From the NCBI GenBank assembly GCA_023614405.1, contig CM042694.1:353170010-353234009 (forward strand): a stretch of DNA of 64,000 nucleotides, read 5' to 3'. Both the position numbers and the translations under genes were made by a program. The DNA comes from Avena insularis. Lineage: Eukaryota > Streptophyta > Magnoliopsida > Poales > Poaceae. This document shows positions 1 to 12,009 of the stretch, piece by piece. The notes under the pieces were generated by a model, which was not told the origin of the DNA, searched no databases, and saw nothing but the letters and a program-made list of their open reading frames with translations. The stretch's first letter is position 1. Each line of letters starts with the position of its first letter.

Positions 1-880
1 TCTTAATTATAATAGGTAAAGCACAAAAATTTATGAATTTGATTATCATATATATAACCTGTAAATTACATGTGATAATATACGTCTAACACATATCATC
101 GCTATATAAAATTATAATATAGGTAAAGTAGAAAAATATATAAATTTGATCAACATCTGTAAAAATTATGGGTGTATATTTGGTTCTTGTACTTTGTACA
201 GTATATATATAGAGAGAGAGGCGCTATTTGACCCCCAGGATGTAGAATAGTTATTATACACCCACCCTCTATATTACAAACCGTATAAATTCTTACGTCA
301 CGTAAATTTTCTCTTACCTCAGAAGTCAAGAACAACATAAGAAAATTTAGACATGTTGTACAAAATTTCGTTTACATGCCGTATAATAATACGACATAAA
401 ATGTGTATTTTCTATGTTTTTAGACTATAATGACTCATAAATCATATTTTTATGTCGATTTTTTTACGTTTCTGATGAACATAAACATAATTATTAGTAT
501 ACAAAACATAAATTTCTATATGTGAGAACATAAAAATATGTGGGGTGCAAAATAACTATTCTACACCCTGAGGGTCTTGATCCAACCGTATAGGGTTTCT
601 ATATATATATCATGTAGAAGTCAGCGATTATTAGCTATCTAAAACTTGAAATTTTTGGAAACATGGTTCAGAGAAATGAGGGAGAAGATTCTAGAATGTT
701 GGAGAATTATGTTTTGAGTTTTGTGCATAGAATTCATTGTGATGAAGACTATCAATAGAATCTTCTAGATGCTAGAATGGAAAAGAAGATCCAGCAACTA
801 GAAATATTGGCATTCGTGAGTCTTGATCTAACGGTAAATATTCAAAGTTATTCGTACATTATATAGTGGTAAGATAAGAT
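1..880 (+). repeat. Dispersed repeat 'alpha', copy 1 (interrupted)
   Basis: AT-rich repeat whose parts recur many times in this window in both orientations. Markers are a block at 743-774 (gaagactatcaatagaatct and what follows), then a block with gatccaac, then a tail around gtacattatatagtggtaag. The 199-610 stretch is a separate insertion inside it: the sequence on both sides rejoins to match the second copy near 900-925. No coding potential is seen. It is probably part of a long-TIR DNA transposon (see the 38.5-43.7 kb array). Confidence 0.7.
199..610. mobile_element. MITE with imperfect terminal inverted repeats
   Basis: Roughly 410-bp insertion within alpha copy 1. The inner inverted repeat is clear: gaatagttattatacacc near 245 and its near reverse complement near 545-560, with the gacccccagg / ccctgagggtc pair at both ends. 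Beyond these the ends carry tatatatata runs. The outer borders are approximate because the ends are simple sequence. No ORF of note. Superfamily not assigned; Mutator-like or another TIR class is possible. Confidence 0.6.
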
Positions 881-884
881 AAGA

Positions 885-1545
885 AGTATGGGTGTATATT
901 TGGTTCTTGTACTTTGTATCATTATGTAGAAGTCAAAGATTATTAGCTACCTGACACTTGAAATTTTTGGTAACATGGTCAAGAGAAACGAGGAAGAAGA
1001 TTCTAGTATGATAGAGAAGTGTGTTTTGAGGTTTGTACATAGCATTCATTATGCTGAAGACTATCAATAGAATCTTCTAGATGCTAGGGGCTTGTTTAAT
1101 TCGTAGGATAGGAAAAGCATAGGAATAGGAAAAACATAGGATTACAATGTCATGCCCACTTTAATCCTATAGGAGCCCATATATATATGCAAGAAAGTTT
1201 GTTTGATTCCATCGAAGTAAAAAAGGATTCTAAGAAAGATGTTTGGGCGTGGATCGATGTTCGATTTCCTATGCAATCTAGTGCAAAGGATTCCCTAGGA
1301 AAATTTCCTATAGGAATCAATAATCATACAAATCAAACAACCATTATAGAAAAAAATCTTATGGGATTTAATCCTATAAATTTCCCATGTAAATCCTTTG
1401 AATCAAACATGATGGCCTAGAATAGAAAAGATGATCCAACGGCTGGAAATGTTGGAATTCGCGAGTCTTGATCCAACAGTCAACATTCAAAGTTATTCGT
1501 ACACTATATAAAAAAAGTGGTAAGACATGGAAATATGAGATAGTG
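885..1545 (+). repeat. Dispersed repeat 'alpha', copy 2 (interrupted)
   Basis: Second head-to-tail copy of alpha. It starts with the gtatgggtgtatatttgg block, has the diagnostic core at 1056-1087 and resumes after a MITE at 1418 with aatagaaaagatgatccaac, ending near the cactatata tail. Two consecutive same-orientation copies suggest tandem duplication or insertion of one copy beside another. Confidence 0.7.
1088..1417. mobile_element. MITE inside alpha copy 2, TAG target duplication
   Basis: About 330 bp. The left end reads gggcttgtttaattcgtagg and the right end cctttgaatcaaacatgatggcc, imperfect inverted repeats of each other; the interior repeats 'aggaatagg' and 'atcctatag' motifs. It sits between gatgctag and ctagaatag, whereas uninterrupted copies in this window read gatgctagaatgg, so TAG (or CTAG) was duplicated on insertion. 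A 3-bp duplication and a GGGCTTGTTT-type end resemble PIF/Harbinger MITEs, but TAG is not the usual TWA target, so the superfamily is uncertain. The 77-codon ORF inside is not considered a gene. Confidence 0.75.
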
Positions 1546-1625
1546 GTAAGATATACTACTCTTGTTGCTCCATGTCACACCCCGAGAAAAGAAGCGCGCA
1601 CACAGAGAGAGAGAGAGACTCACGC

Positions 1626-2757
1626 AGCTTTGCTCTTAAAGTTATACAATGAGACTATTTTGAAGGTGTACACTGTGGGTCAATATCTTGAAAATCGCCG
1701 AAATTTCTGAATGACTCAATATCTTGATATATATGAATTTGCAAGCTGGCAACACTTACACAGATTAAAAAAACGAAAGGATATAAAGGAAAATGAATAA
1801 ACAAAAAGGGTCTGCATGACATCCTCTCGTTTGCAGTACCAGCCATGAAAAATGGTAAACATGAGATCTGAAACATTCAAAAAAGTCATACTCACATTAG
1901 ATATGGCCTGAACACTCGAGGGTTTCTCGAGCGGAACGACCGATTAGGTCATGGCCATATCTACACCATAGTTCATGATAATGTTCCCATATATGGTAGA
2001 TGGGTGTGTCTTGCCATGGTATACAATAATTCTAGGGTGGTAGTTTAGAACTAGTATTAGGAAAAAATGTTCAAATTTCTGAGTTGTATCTTTAGGGTCC
2101 GTGTTGTAAAAGTATAGGTCCCAAATGTATTCTGGTTTTCTTTTTGGACCACTATGTAATTTTCATGCCCACCATTGGATTTTAACGCGCACGTTCTTGG
2201 TACCTCTAGGCAGATTCCTCGTTAGAAAGAAAAAGAAAAAGTTCCTAGTGACCGGAATTATTTTCGCACGAATATTTTGGATCCGAATGCCCCAGACCTA
2301 ATTTTCAGAAAAAATGGACTATTGTGTAAAACTTGAGTAGTCTGTACTTCTACTGAACCAAGGGCACCAGAAAATTAACCCCAAAGCTGCCAAAGAAAAA
2401 ACGGAAGAGAAAAACAAAGAGCAAGAAGAGATTATTGACGGGAGGCAGCGCGAGAGCACCGAAGGAGTTGAAGGCGGTGCGATGTCAGAATAAAGCTAGT
2501 TTTAGGGGTTTCTGACACGAGGTACAGGTACCTACTACCAGTAGCATAGTACTACTAGTAGTACTACTATGTTTTCTCTCTCCTTCGCTGTCTCTCACCA
2601 TCCATCCTCTCTCCCCCCTCCTGTGCAGCGCCCGACGCGCACCAGCCCTCGTCCCACTGTGTTGCGCCGTACACGTGTGCCTTGGTACGGCCGCGCTATG
2701 TGTGTGTGGCCTGTTTTTTCCTTTTTTTTCTTGACAAGCGTCTCCAGCGTGTTTGTC
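1626..2757 (+). repeat. 1.1-kb direct duplication, copy 1
   Basis: Nearly the same sequence occurs at 37400-38524 in the same orientation, with scattered substitutions and small indels. It includes the 'gtgtacactgtgggtcaat' block, the 'gggtccgtgttgtaaaagta' block and the pyrimidine-rich stretch starting at the ATG at 2569. Small ORFs inside are not conserved in length between the copies, so it is not called a gene. The two copies flank the broken minus-strand gene. Confidence 0.85.
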
Positions 2758-3685
2758 AGCTGCCTTGGTGTATACTACTACGTGCTTCGCAGGACTATTT
2801 TATTGCGTGCACTCCAATAACTTACCTTATTAAAGCTTAATAATATCCTGCATAATTTAGAACTTTGGTGTAATACTTGGTCGACTTATTAGAACTAAAC
2901 ATCTCTCGGGTATTTTAGAAGTACTCCCAAACATGTTTCTAGCTTACCAAGATATCGTGTATTTTTTAATGGATGTAGTACTATGGATGGTTTTGCATGA
3001 CTGTCGACATGAACAATTTTGGTTTTGCATTGTTCATATTTGACGTCCAAGCAGACAATGTACATACACCTCTCCATGAACAACGATTGGAGTCTACACT
3101 CAATGTTATGTGTAAGTTTCTATGTTTTTCCCTACTTTCTAAATGTTACATTAAACTACCATCATTTCCAATGATGCATGAAACGACCAAAAAAGAGTTG
3201 TGATCTTTTTTTAGTATCTAAAAATATTTTTTACCATTTTACAGAGCATTTCATAAAACAAAATAATGTTTTCACCATCAGGGAAAATGTTTCCATTACA
3301 TGACAAAAAATAATGTCTTTATCACCAAGAATATATATAGCACAAGAAATGAATTCCAACACAATAACCATATGCAATGACCTGATGTGTATTAACCTTA
3401 GTGACTTAATGTATGCCTTTTTTCTCTATGAAGACTATTGGTTAATAAAAACATAATGTTTGTTAAACCCACATGTGATCTATCCATATAAATGACACAG
3501 TGACAGTAACCATGGAGAATCGTCATACGTCTTTCCTTCTCCTTTTTTTTGTAAAAAGGACCTTGGCATTAAAAGAAACATCGAACAGTAGAAAGCACCT
3601 CAACAAAAACTAAAATTACATCGAAATCCTTGAGATGCCCTTCGTCTTCAACCTCAGTTGCCTGTGCCACGAGGAGCAATAGTAC
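2758..3685. other. Intergenic / intronic stretch with repeat remnants
   Basis: No convincing gene. A remnant of the beta repeat (actattggttaataa followed by tgtttgttaaa) lies near 3430-3470. The stretch next to 3685 should be intron 2 of the minus-strand gene, since a splice donor lies there. I could not place a third exon. Confidence 0.5.
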
Positions 3686-4126
3686 CTGCCAGATTGACAT
3701 GTTTTTTGCAAAACTGTCGAGGATATCCCTGTGACGGAGGCTAGCGGCCGTGTAGGCGTTGTTCACGCCCGACGTGCCCTGGAATACACACTGCCCAAGG
3801 AGGCCGATGAAGAGGTCCAGCTCGTCGTGCTGGGAAAGACGCTACGCAATAACAACTACCTCCATGTAGACGTTCGTCGGTGCGGCGGGCAAAGCCTCAG
3901 AAAGCTGCAGGGCCATCGATTGCAGGCGAGATCGTCTCTCTAGAGAGACCAGCGGGGAAGTGGTGGCGGCAACAACACAGGGAGAACACCTGGACCAAAA
4001 TTTGGGGCTAAAACTTAGTTATAGATAGGCTAGATGAATGAAGTCCAAATAAGAAAACGATATTGCTGCCGATACCATGCATTGTGGCAAACGTACCTGT
4101 TGGGTATGCGTTACGGCGCATGGCCT
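3686..4126 (-). pseudogene. Split minus-strand gene: end of exon 1, intron 1, exon 2
   Basis: Downstream half of a host-type gene interrupted by retroelement A. Exon 1 continues from 36125 into 4126-4097 and ends at a consensus donor (CAG|GTACGT on the minus strand). Intron 1 ends with a pyrimidine-rich CTCTCTAG acceptor. Exon 2 is 3939-3686 (254 nt), ending at CAG|GTACTATT. Phases agree: exon 1 totals 253 nt without the insertion, leaving one base, and exon 2 supplies two. Exon 2 reads about 84 codons, including LDLFIGLLGQCVFQGTSGVN, with one in-frame TAG after VVVIA. Product family not recognised. The joined frame, matched splice sites and TATA-like site beyond exon 1 make a real former gene likely; later exons were not found. 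Confidence 0.7.
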
Positions 4127-5352
4127 TGATGACCCACAAGTATAGGGGTGTATCGCAGTATTTTCGAGGGAAGTGAAACCCAATTTATTGATTCGACACA
4201 AGGGGAGCCAAAGAATATTTATAAGCCTTAACAATTGATTTGTCAATTTAGCTGCACCTGGAAACAATCTTGCTCACAACAGTTTATTAGTAGCAATAGT
4301 TTTGTAGTAGGAATAGTAAAGTAATAGCAGTAGTAAAGTAAAGACAATAGTAACAATTGCGAAACGATGGGATTAAAGTAGCGATAGGCATAGGGATGGA
4401 TGGACGGGCGTTGCATGGACAAGACAATTCATATACCAATCAAAACATAGGACAATTGTAGATAAATAAGATAAAGCATCCAAGTACTAAATAATCATAG
4501 GCATGTGTTCTATATATAGTCATACGTGCTCGCAATGAGAACTTGCACAACATCTTTTGTCCTGCCAACCCGTTTGCAGCGGGGACTCAAGGGAACTACT
4601 GGCAATTAAGGTGCTCCTTTTAATAGAGCACCTGAGCTAAGCATTAACACTCCGTGAACACATGTAATCCTCACATCAAAGCCATTCCCTTCGGTTATCT
4701 GATTTCTTTCACTTCGGGGCCTTTGGTTCCGGACAACAACGTGTGTATACAACTTGTAGGTAAGACCATAAACAATACTATCATAATGAATCAATAATAT
4801 GTTCAGATCTGAAATCATGGCACTCGGGCCCTAGTGACAAGCATTAAGCATAACAAGTTGCAACAAAGTCAAAAAGCACTAATAGTAGATACTAGGCACC
4901 ATGCCCTAACAATCCGATGCCATTGCATGAACGATCTCATCCAATCCATACCATCCCCATAGCCTACAGTGGGGGATTTACTCACTCATAGATGGGGGAA
5001 ACATGGATGGTCGATGGAGAAGCGATGGTGATGATGATGGCGATGATCTCCTCCAATTCCCCGTCCCGGTAGGGTGCCAGAACGGAGTTTCTGGTTCCGA
5101 ATCGTGGAATCTAGTGGTGGCGGTGGAGCGGAACTCTTTATGGAAAAACATCGAACCCCCCTTGAGTTTTTAGGTTAGGAGGAAACTTATAAGCAAAGAG
5201 GGAAGCCGAGGGGGCAGCCGAGGCGGCCACACCACCCCCAGGCGCGGCCTGGCCTAGCCCGCGTGGCCAGGTGGTGTGGGCCCCTCGTGGACCTACTCCG
5301 TCTCGTCTTCTGGCCCCATGAGTCTTCTGGTGAAATAGGATTTTTGGCATAT
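4127..5352 (-). repeat. Element A 3' LTR, distal part
   Basis: Matches 25858-26935 and 35809-35942 closely; continues at 18693 after element B. Ends with CATAT, the target duplicated by B. It contains a GC-rich stretch at 5200-5330. Confidence 0.9.
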
Positions 5353-8300
5353 TGTCAACACCCTGATTTTTAATCCCAGATGCCTGTTATGCCATACCTC
5401 GCAATCTCAGGATTACCATTTTTGCAAGACATAACATATTGGATATCATAGTACATCATCCATTACAAACCATAAATAAAGTCTTACACAAATAAGGATC
5501 TCATGATCCAGTCTTAGTACAATCAAACAGCAGAATAAATAGCATAGCGGTGGGGTCCATCTTCAGAGTCACAGGCAATGCTGACGATGGGAGATAGTCC
5601 TAGTTATCATAGCCGTCCTGCTGTCCTTCATCTTGGTAATCTCCTTCATAGTCTGGCCTAGGAATAGCCAGGGACAAAAGCCATGAGTACTCTTTAAGTA
5701 CTCGCAAACTACCACTAACAAGTAATATAGTTCTAGGGTAAGTGCTAACTCTAAGTTTATTTGTAAAGTTAAGTTTAAAACCTAAGCTGAGTTCAGAAAC
5801 AAAGAAAGATAAAAGAAGTTTGAAAAAGCACTTAAGTGGGAACTTAATTGTCATAGTCACAACTCTGTTGTGGTCAAGTCGTGTCACAATTCATTTCATA
5901 AGTTGTTTTGAAAACATCTGACAACGGAACAGTATGGCCACTCCAACTGTCCATAACCGCGGACGCGGCTATTCGAATAGTTTGACACTATGCAGAGGTG
6001 GTACACTTTCACCACAAGATTCGATACATCTGTCAGGGATAACCCTGTAATCATACTTAGTATGCAGATAATCAAACATAACCTTTCCTTTACACACCCT
6101 AGTATAAGCACCTCTCCTATGAGCATGGCCTCCCAACCATGACCATCTGTCATCTCGGGCACTGGATAGGTGGACAACATTGAGAGGTAGCCTTAGCTCA
6201 AACCTCTACCGCGAGGGAACTAATACTAATGCATATAAACTTCTGGCTAAGCCTTACCCAATTCAGGTATTGTGGTTGTACGGTAAACTTGGAATGGTAT
6301 CGCATCCGAACCCAACCATCAGTTTTGTAAAAGGGCTAAGGCTCATGCCTCAACATTTTCATCATCATAAACCCTTTGTGTTTCTCAACACATGTAAAAA
6401 CATCTCAATAGAATGACTCATCATTCCAAGGTTTTCACAAGTCATTTTCACCAAATATTCCCATCTAAAGTGAATCAAGTTTTGAGTTTGGTTCCAACTA
6501 CTAAGTTAAGAGTATTCACTAAGGTGGGATACTAATCTCAATCTCATGACATAGAATGACATTTAAGTCTAACTATATAAGTCAAGTTTTATACTCTTTA
6601 TGCAACCTTCAAACAAGTAAAGGACTTTGGTAAAGTAAAGGAAGTAAAGCTTGTAAATAAAACTGGGAGTAGGTATACGTCAACATGGTATAACCAAAGC
6701 ATGCCTAATGCATCTTGCTTAGGTTATCTTGTTTAATCGTAGCTTGCTAAGAATAGCTTGCTAGTAATAGCTTGCCTTGGTTGGTGTAGTGGTTGAAGTT
6801 TTCTTCCTCCTCCTCTTGGTAAAACTCCTCCTCCTCGTAAGCTTGGTCGGTATTATCGTCTATAAATACATACGGGATACACAATCACCAAACAATACTT
6901 AACTAGTCTACTTAGCACACTAAGGCACACATTTGAGGATCTATTATCATCCCAAGCATCACAAGGTTGAATTAACTAGCTTCATTCTTTTTATTTGAGA
7001 AAAGTAATTTCTACTCATTGAAATTAACTAAGATTTATTATTCTCCAATTAAAATATGAGATCACGTGGACACATGTCTTCACCACATATTCTAACATAT
7101 GGGAATGTGATTTATGGGTTGGATCACATTTTAATAAGTTTAAGTTTAATAATTAATGATTTAAAGTGACTAGAAATGCCTATCTAGCATTATTTTGGTA
7201 CTAGTCCAAATTCACTGCATGTAAACCTTAATATTATTACATATTTAGATAGGTAGGGTTAAATGTGATTTTTTAGAGTTGGAATCAACTCAAAAGCTAT
7301 TATGATTGATTTTATAAAAATGTTTGAATGTTCAAAAGCTCCTGTCTTGTTATTTTTACTAGGAGAGATCTCTAACTCTAAATGAATTAAATCCAACAAG
7401 CTTGGATAGATCTTTTCAGAAGCTTTCCAACAAAATTGGAATTACTCAATTTGGTTCAGTAAATCTTCCTGAATTGATTTTTAAACTAAGGGACATAATT
7501 GATTCTAAGTCTAAATAGAAAAACACTTATTTGAATTTGTGGGCTAGCGCGGGAAAACTAACGGGCTGGCCCAGTGACGCTCAACAGCACAGAGGGTGAC
7601 AGACAAGGGGGTCCGCCTATCAGCAACACTTAAAACCCGAAACGGTATCTAGCGATCTAGGCCATACGATTATAACGCAGATCAACGACTCACGGTCGTC
7701 GTCGACGATGGACTCGTCTGCGGCGAGACCGAACCCTAAACGGCCAGTGGGGGTCTACTGGGGACGTACCAGGGCTCCAGCTAGTGCGGCGAGGCGGGCA
7801 AACGCACTGGTGGACTCCTTATATAGGCTCCTTATATAGGCACTGGTGTGAAGAGATGGTGCGAGGGAGGGCTCCTTATATAGGCTCGACGGTGAGACCG
7901 AAAGGCATGGGCGCGGCTCATCGGTGACAGTAAAACAGGGGGCTACCAGCATGGGCAAGGTAGGCAGATGGTGCATGGTCTGCTGGCGGTCCTCTACAGC
8001 GCAATGGCGCGGCTAGGGGTGGTGGCATATGGTCGGGAGCTTCACGCGCTCTGGGAGACAGAGGCGGTGCTCGACGCGGCTCCCAATGACTGTGGGTCGT
8101 GCGGCGGTGCACGACCGTGTCTGGCGGGGTGTGGGGGTCGGCGAGCGACATGCATAATATGGTGTCAAGCGCGATCTGCTTCTTTGGCGATCGCTCTAGC
8201 GCTCTAGCTGTGTGAGAGAAAGGGCGGCGAGGCTGGGGAGTGGTCCAGGGGCTGGGGTTTATCGAGGGGTGGACCATAGGAGGCGATAGGGTTGGGCAGA

Positions 8301-9122
8301 GCTAGTGGACACACTAGAATGGCGCGGCTCGTTCTCTGGCGTGCTGCCCGCGTTTGGCCGGCGGTGACCTCATTTGGGCGGCGCTGCACTGGTGCTGCAG
8401 GGAAGGGGGAGGCTGGTTGATGGCTTGGTTGGACTCAGGGGGGACAGGGGAGAGTAGAGAGGGTCCAATGGGGGACAAGGGCTTAACTAGCAACAATATT
8501 AGTTAGGCCATTTGATCTCTGCCTGCCACCTGTTCGACACAATGGCCGCATGAGAGAAAATTTTAAATTTTGAGCTGATTTTTGGTGGATGCTTTGATCT
8601 GATGCTTGGTAGACTATGGTTGCTAGGATTTGTTAAATGGAATTCATTTGAGTGGTTTTTGAATAAGTGCGATCTATACATATGAACTACATTAAATTTT
8701 CAAATGTCATTTAAATTTAGTGTTTGAAAGTTTTTGGGCTAAAACAAAGTGGGCCTTAGCACATCACTACTTGTACTAGCAAGGGGTGCAAATAACCACA
8801 ATTGTTTCTATTAAGATTTGAGTTCTAGGAATAGCCACATTAGGCTAGTTAGTTAAAATGACACAAATGACCATTTCCTTATTTTATTCTTTTTGATTTT
8901 TTTATTTGGGAATTGCTTGGGAATGATCTAGATGATGTTTAATTCACCTTAGAATCATTTTAATATCAATAGATCACTCAAACATGGCAATTCAAAACAA
9001 CTCCTATTTAAATGCACACACATATGAATGCTTAAGGATTTTAAATAGAAAAAGTTTTTGTTAACCCTAAATTGGGTAGGTTTGATCTTGATTAACCTTG
9101 GATTAAGTTTTGGGATGTTACA
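5353..9122 (-). repeat. Element B 3' LTR (3770 bp)
   Basis: Pairs with 14879-18687. Against that copy it has about 110 extra bases near 5915-6050 and lacks about 164 bases that lie at 17228-17391; the missing part is replaced by about 29 bases (7815-7843) containing two extra copies of tccttatatagg. ORFs inside (for example 7918-8277 minus) lie in GC-rich LTR sequence and are not regarded as genes. Confidence 0.92.
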
Positions 9123-9140
9123 AACCTTCCCCCTTAAACA
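9123..9140 (-). other. Element B polypurine tract
   Basis: On the minus strand a purine-rich run (aagggggaaggtt) lies directly before the 3' LTR start TGTAACATCC. This is the expected place for the plus-strand primer of an LTR element. Confidence 0.8.
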
Positions 9141-9215
9141 AAATCTCATCCCGAGATTTATGAAAGAAAACTAGGAACGAAAGAGATCTGGGAACTCAGT
9201 CCTAATGTAATCTTC

Positions 9216-11977
9216 TCACTCCCAAGTGGCTTCTTCTTTGGTATGGTTGCTCCACTGAATCTTGAGGAACTTGATACTCCTGGTCCTGGTGGTTTGGTAG
9301 GCTTCCTCCAAGATACGGATGGGGACTTCACGATATGTCAGGTCCGTGTTGATATCAACAGCTCGGTGATCGATATTCTTGAATACTTCGGTCTTGTCCG
9401 GCACTTCTAAGCATTTGCGAAGTAACAAGATATGGAACACATTATGGATGGCTGACATCTCTTCAGGCAGTTCCAGTTGATAGGATACTTCTCCTCGGTG
9501 ATTCAGAATCTTGAAAGGCCCGATATATATGGGGGCTAACTTTCCTTTCAGAGTAAAACACTGGGTTCCCTTCAATGGTGAAACCTTGAGATATACAAAA
9601 TCTCCGACATTGAAAGTCAGGTCTCTCCTTCTCTTGTCAGCATAATTTTTCTGTCTGGATTGGGCGGTCTTGAGATGATCACGGACCTTGTGAACCTTCT
9701 CTTCGGCTTCTCGAAGAATGTTAGGGCCAAAAATCTAACTCTCTCCTACTTGCGACCAATTCAAAGGGGTGCGACACTTTCTTCCGTATAGGAACTCAAA
9801 TGGTGCCATTTGCAAACTGGCTTGATAACTGTTGTATGAGAATTCTACGAAAGGCAGACAGTCTTCCCATTTTGATCCGTACTCCAACACACAAGCTCTC
9901 AACATATCCTCTAGGATTTGGTTGACTCTCTCAGTCTGTCCATTAGTTTGCGAGTGATAAGAGGTGCTGAAATTGAACTTGGTTCCTAATCCTTCCTGGA
10001 ATTTCTGCCAAAATCTCAAGGTAAATTGGGTTCCTCGATCTGATACTATGGTCTTGGGGGTTCCATGCAGACTAACAATTCTAGCAATATACAGCTCTGC
10101 TAGCTTCGAACTCTAGTAAGTTGTCTTGACTGGTATAAAGTGAGCTACCTTGGACAGTCTATCAACGATGACCCAAATTGAGTCATTTCCCCTACTCGAA
10201 GTAGGCAATCCGGTGATAAAGTCCATTCCGACGGAATCCTATTTCCATTTTGGAATCTGCAAGGGTTGCAGCAGTCCTGCGGGCCTCTGATGTTCCGCTT
10301 TGACTCGCTGACAGATATCACACTTGGCGACGATTTCTCTCTTCATCTTGTGCCGCCACAATTTCTCTTTCATATCTTGATACATCTTCGTTCCTCCAGG
10401 GTGGATAGAATAAAGAGTATCATGAGCTTCTTGCATGATAACTTGCTTCAGCTCCGAATCTGCTGGCACACAGATACGACCTTTGTACCACAAAACTCCT
10501 TCGTCTTCGGTGAATCCAGGTACCTTTCCTGTACCAATACGATGTTTGATTCCGTCGATACTTTCATTTCTCTTCTGGGCTTCCTTGATTTGGCTAATCA
10601 ACGTGGGTTCAAGTTCAATGCTTGCTAAGAATCCTTTGCTAACTAGTTTAGTCCTGAACTGCTCCAACTCCTCATACAAACTTGGTTGCTTCTCCTTGAT
10701 CATGGTGTTTAGCCTACACGGCAATCTGCTAAGAGCATCCGCTACCACATTAGCTTTGCCGGGGTGATAGTGAATGTCAAGGTCATAATCCTTGATTAAC
10801 TCTATCCATCTCCTTTGCCTCATATTCAGCTCCTTCTGAGTGAAAATATACTTCAAGCTTTTGTGATCTGGGTAAATCTCACAGCGATTACCCATCAGAT
10901 AATGATGCCAGGTCTTCAATGCCAAAACTATGGCGGCTAACTCAAGATCATGGGTCGGATAGTTCTGCTCATGCTGCTTCAGTTGTCGAGACAGATAGGC
11001 GATGACTTTGCCTTCTTGCATCAATACACATCCGAGACCAATCTTGAATGCATCACAATACACACCAAACGACTTCTTGATATCTGACATGATCAATATT
11101 GGGGCTGAAATCAATCTCTTCTTTAGTTCTTGGAAACTGGCTTCACATTTGTCGGTCCATTCAAACTTCTTGTCCTTCTTCAGCAATTGGGTCATGGGTC
11201 GGGCGATGCTTGAAAATCCTTCGACGAACTTGCAGTAATACCCCGCTAATCTGAGGAATGCACATACTTGGGTTTGAGTGGTTGGGGCTTCCCATTCTTC
11301 GACATCTTTGATCCTGGCGGGATCAACAGCGACTCCTCCGGCAGACACAATATGTCCTAGGAATCCTACTTCTTTCAGCCAAAACTCACACTTGCTGAAC
11401 TTGGCTTACAACCGATGCTCTCTAAGGGTTTCAAGGATGATTCTCAGATGTTGCTCATGCTCTTCTTCTGACTTGGAGTAGATAAGGATTTCTTCGATAA
11501 ACACAACGACAAATTTATCTAGAAAATTCATAAAGATATTATTCATGAGATTCATGAAATAAGCAGGGGCATTGGTTAATCTAAAAGACATAACCGTATA
11601 CTCGTATAAACCATAGGGAGTAGTAAAGGCGGTCTTCGGAATATCCGTTGCACGAATCTTAAGTTGGTGCTAACCAGTCCTAAGATCGATCTTAGAGAAT
11701 ATATTTGCTCCAGTCAACTGATCAAATAGATCCTCTATCTTTGGCAATCGGTGCACAGAAGGTTGCCTCCATCTTTCTTGTCGACGAATAACACTGGCGA
11801 TCTCCATGGCGATGCGCTTGGTTGAATCAAGCTTGTTGCCAACATAGCATCCAACTTCTTCTTCAATTCTACTAACTCTGAGGGGTTCATGCTATAGGGT
11901 CTCTGGGCTATGGGTCCGGTGCCTGGGATTAGCTCAATAATGAACTCAATATCCCTATCCGTGGGCATATCGGGCAA
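9216..11977 (-). pseudogene. Element B pol: RT, RNase H, integrase, chromodomain (broken)
   Basis: Minus-strand gypsy pol. The N-terminal RT part is at 11977-11735 (SPWRSPVLFVDKKDGG), followed by a short deletion and frameshift. An RT block at 11591-11406 has FIEEIL where the family has an F/Y-x-D-D motif, so both catalytic aspartates read as glutamate. RNase H ([20 protein letters not shown]) and the integrase zinc-binding region (CDICQR) are in the 369-codon stretch 11348-10239. The integrase core has SDRGTQF near 10050 and the catalytic glutamate in NGQTERVNQ (10019-9735). A chromodomain (FLKIQWSNHTKEEATWE) ends at a stop at 9216; the frame stays open beyond it, so the true end was a little further. 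Several stops and frameshifts make it inactive. Confidence 0.9.
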
Positions 11978-12009
11978 TTCATCTGGGAATACGTCGGGGT
12001 ATTCACAGA

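Noticed and set aside
7755..8496. GC-rich frames in the element B LTR, up to 119 codons
   Set aside because: They lie in LTR sequence and change between the two LTR copies through indels; no domain.
10266..11481. Plus-strand open frames of 67-120 codons
   Set aside because: Shadows of element B pol on the minus strand.
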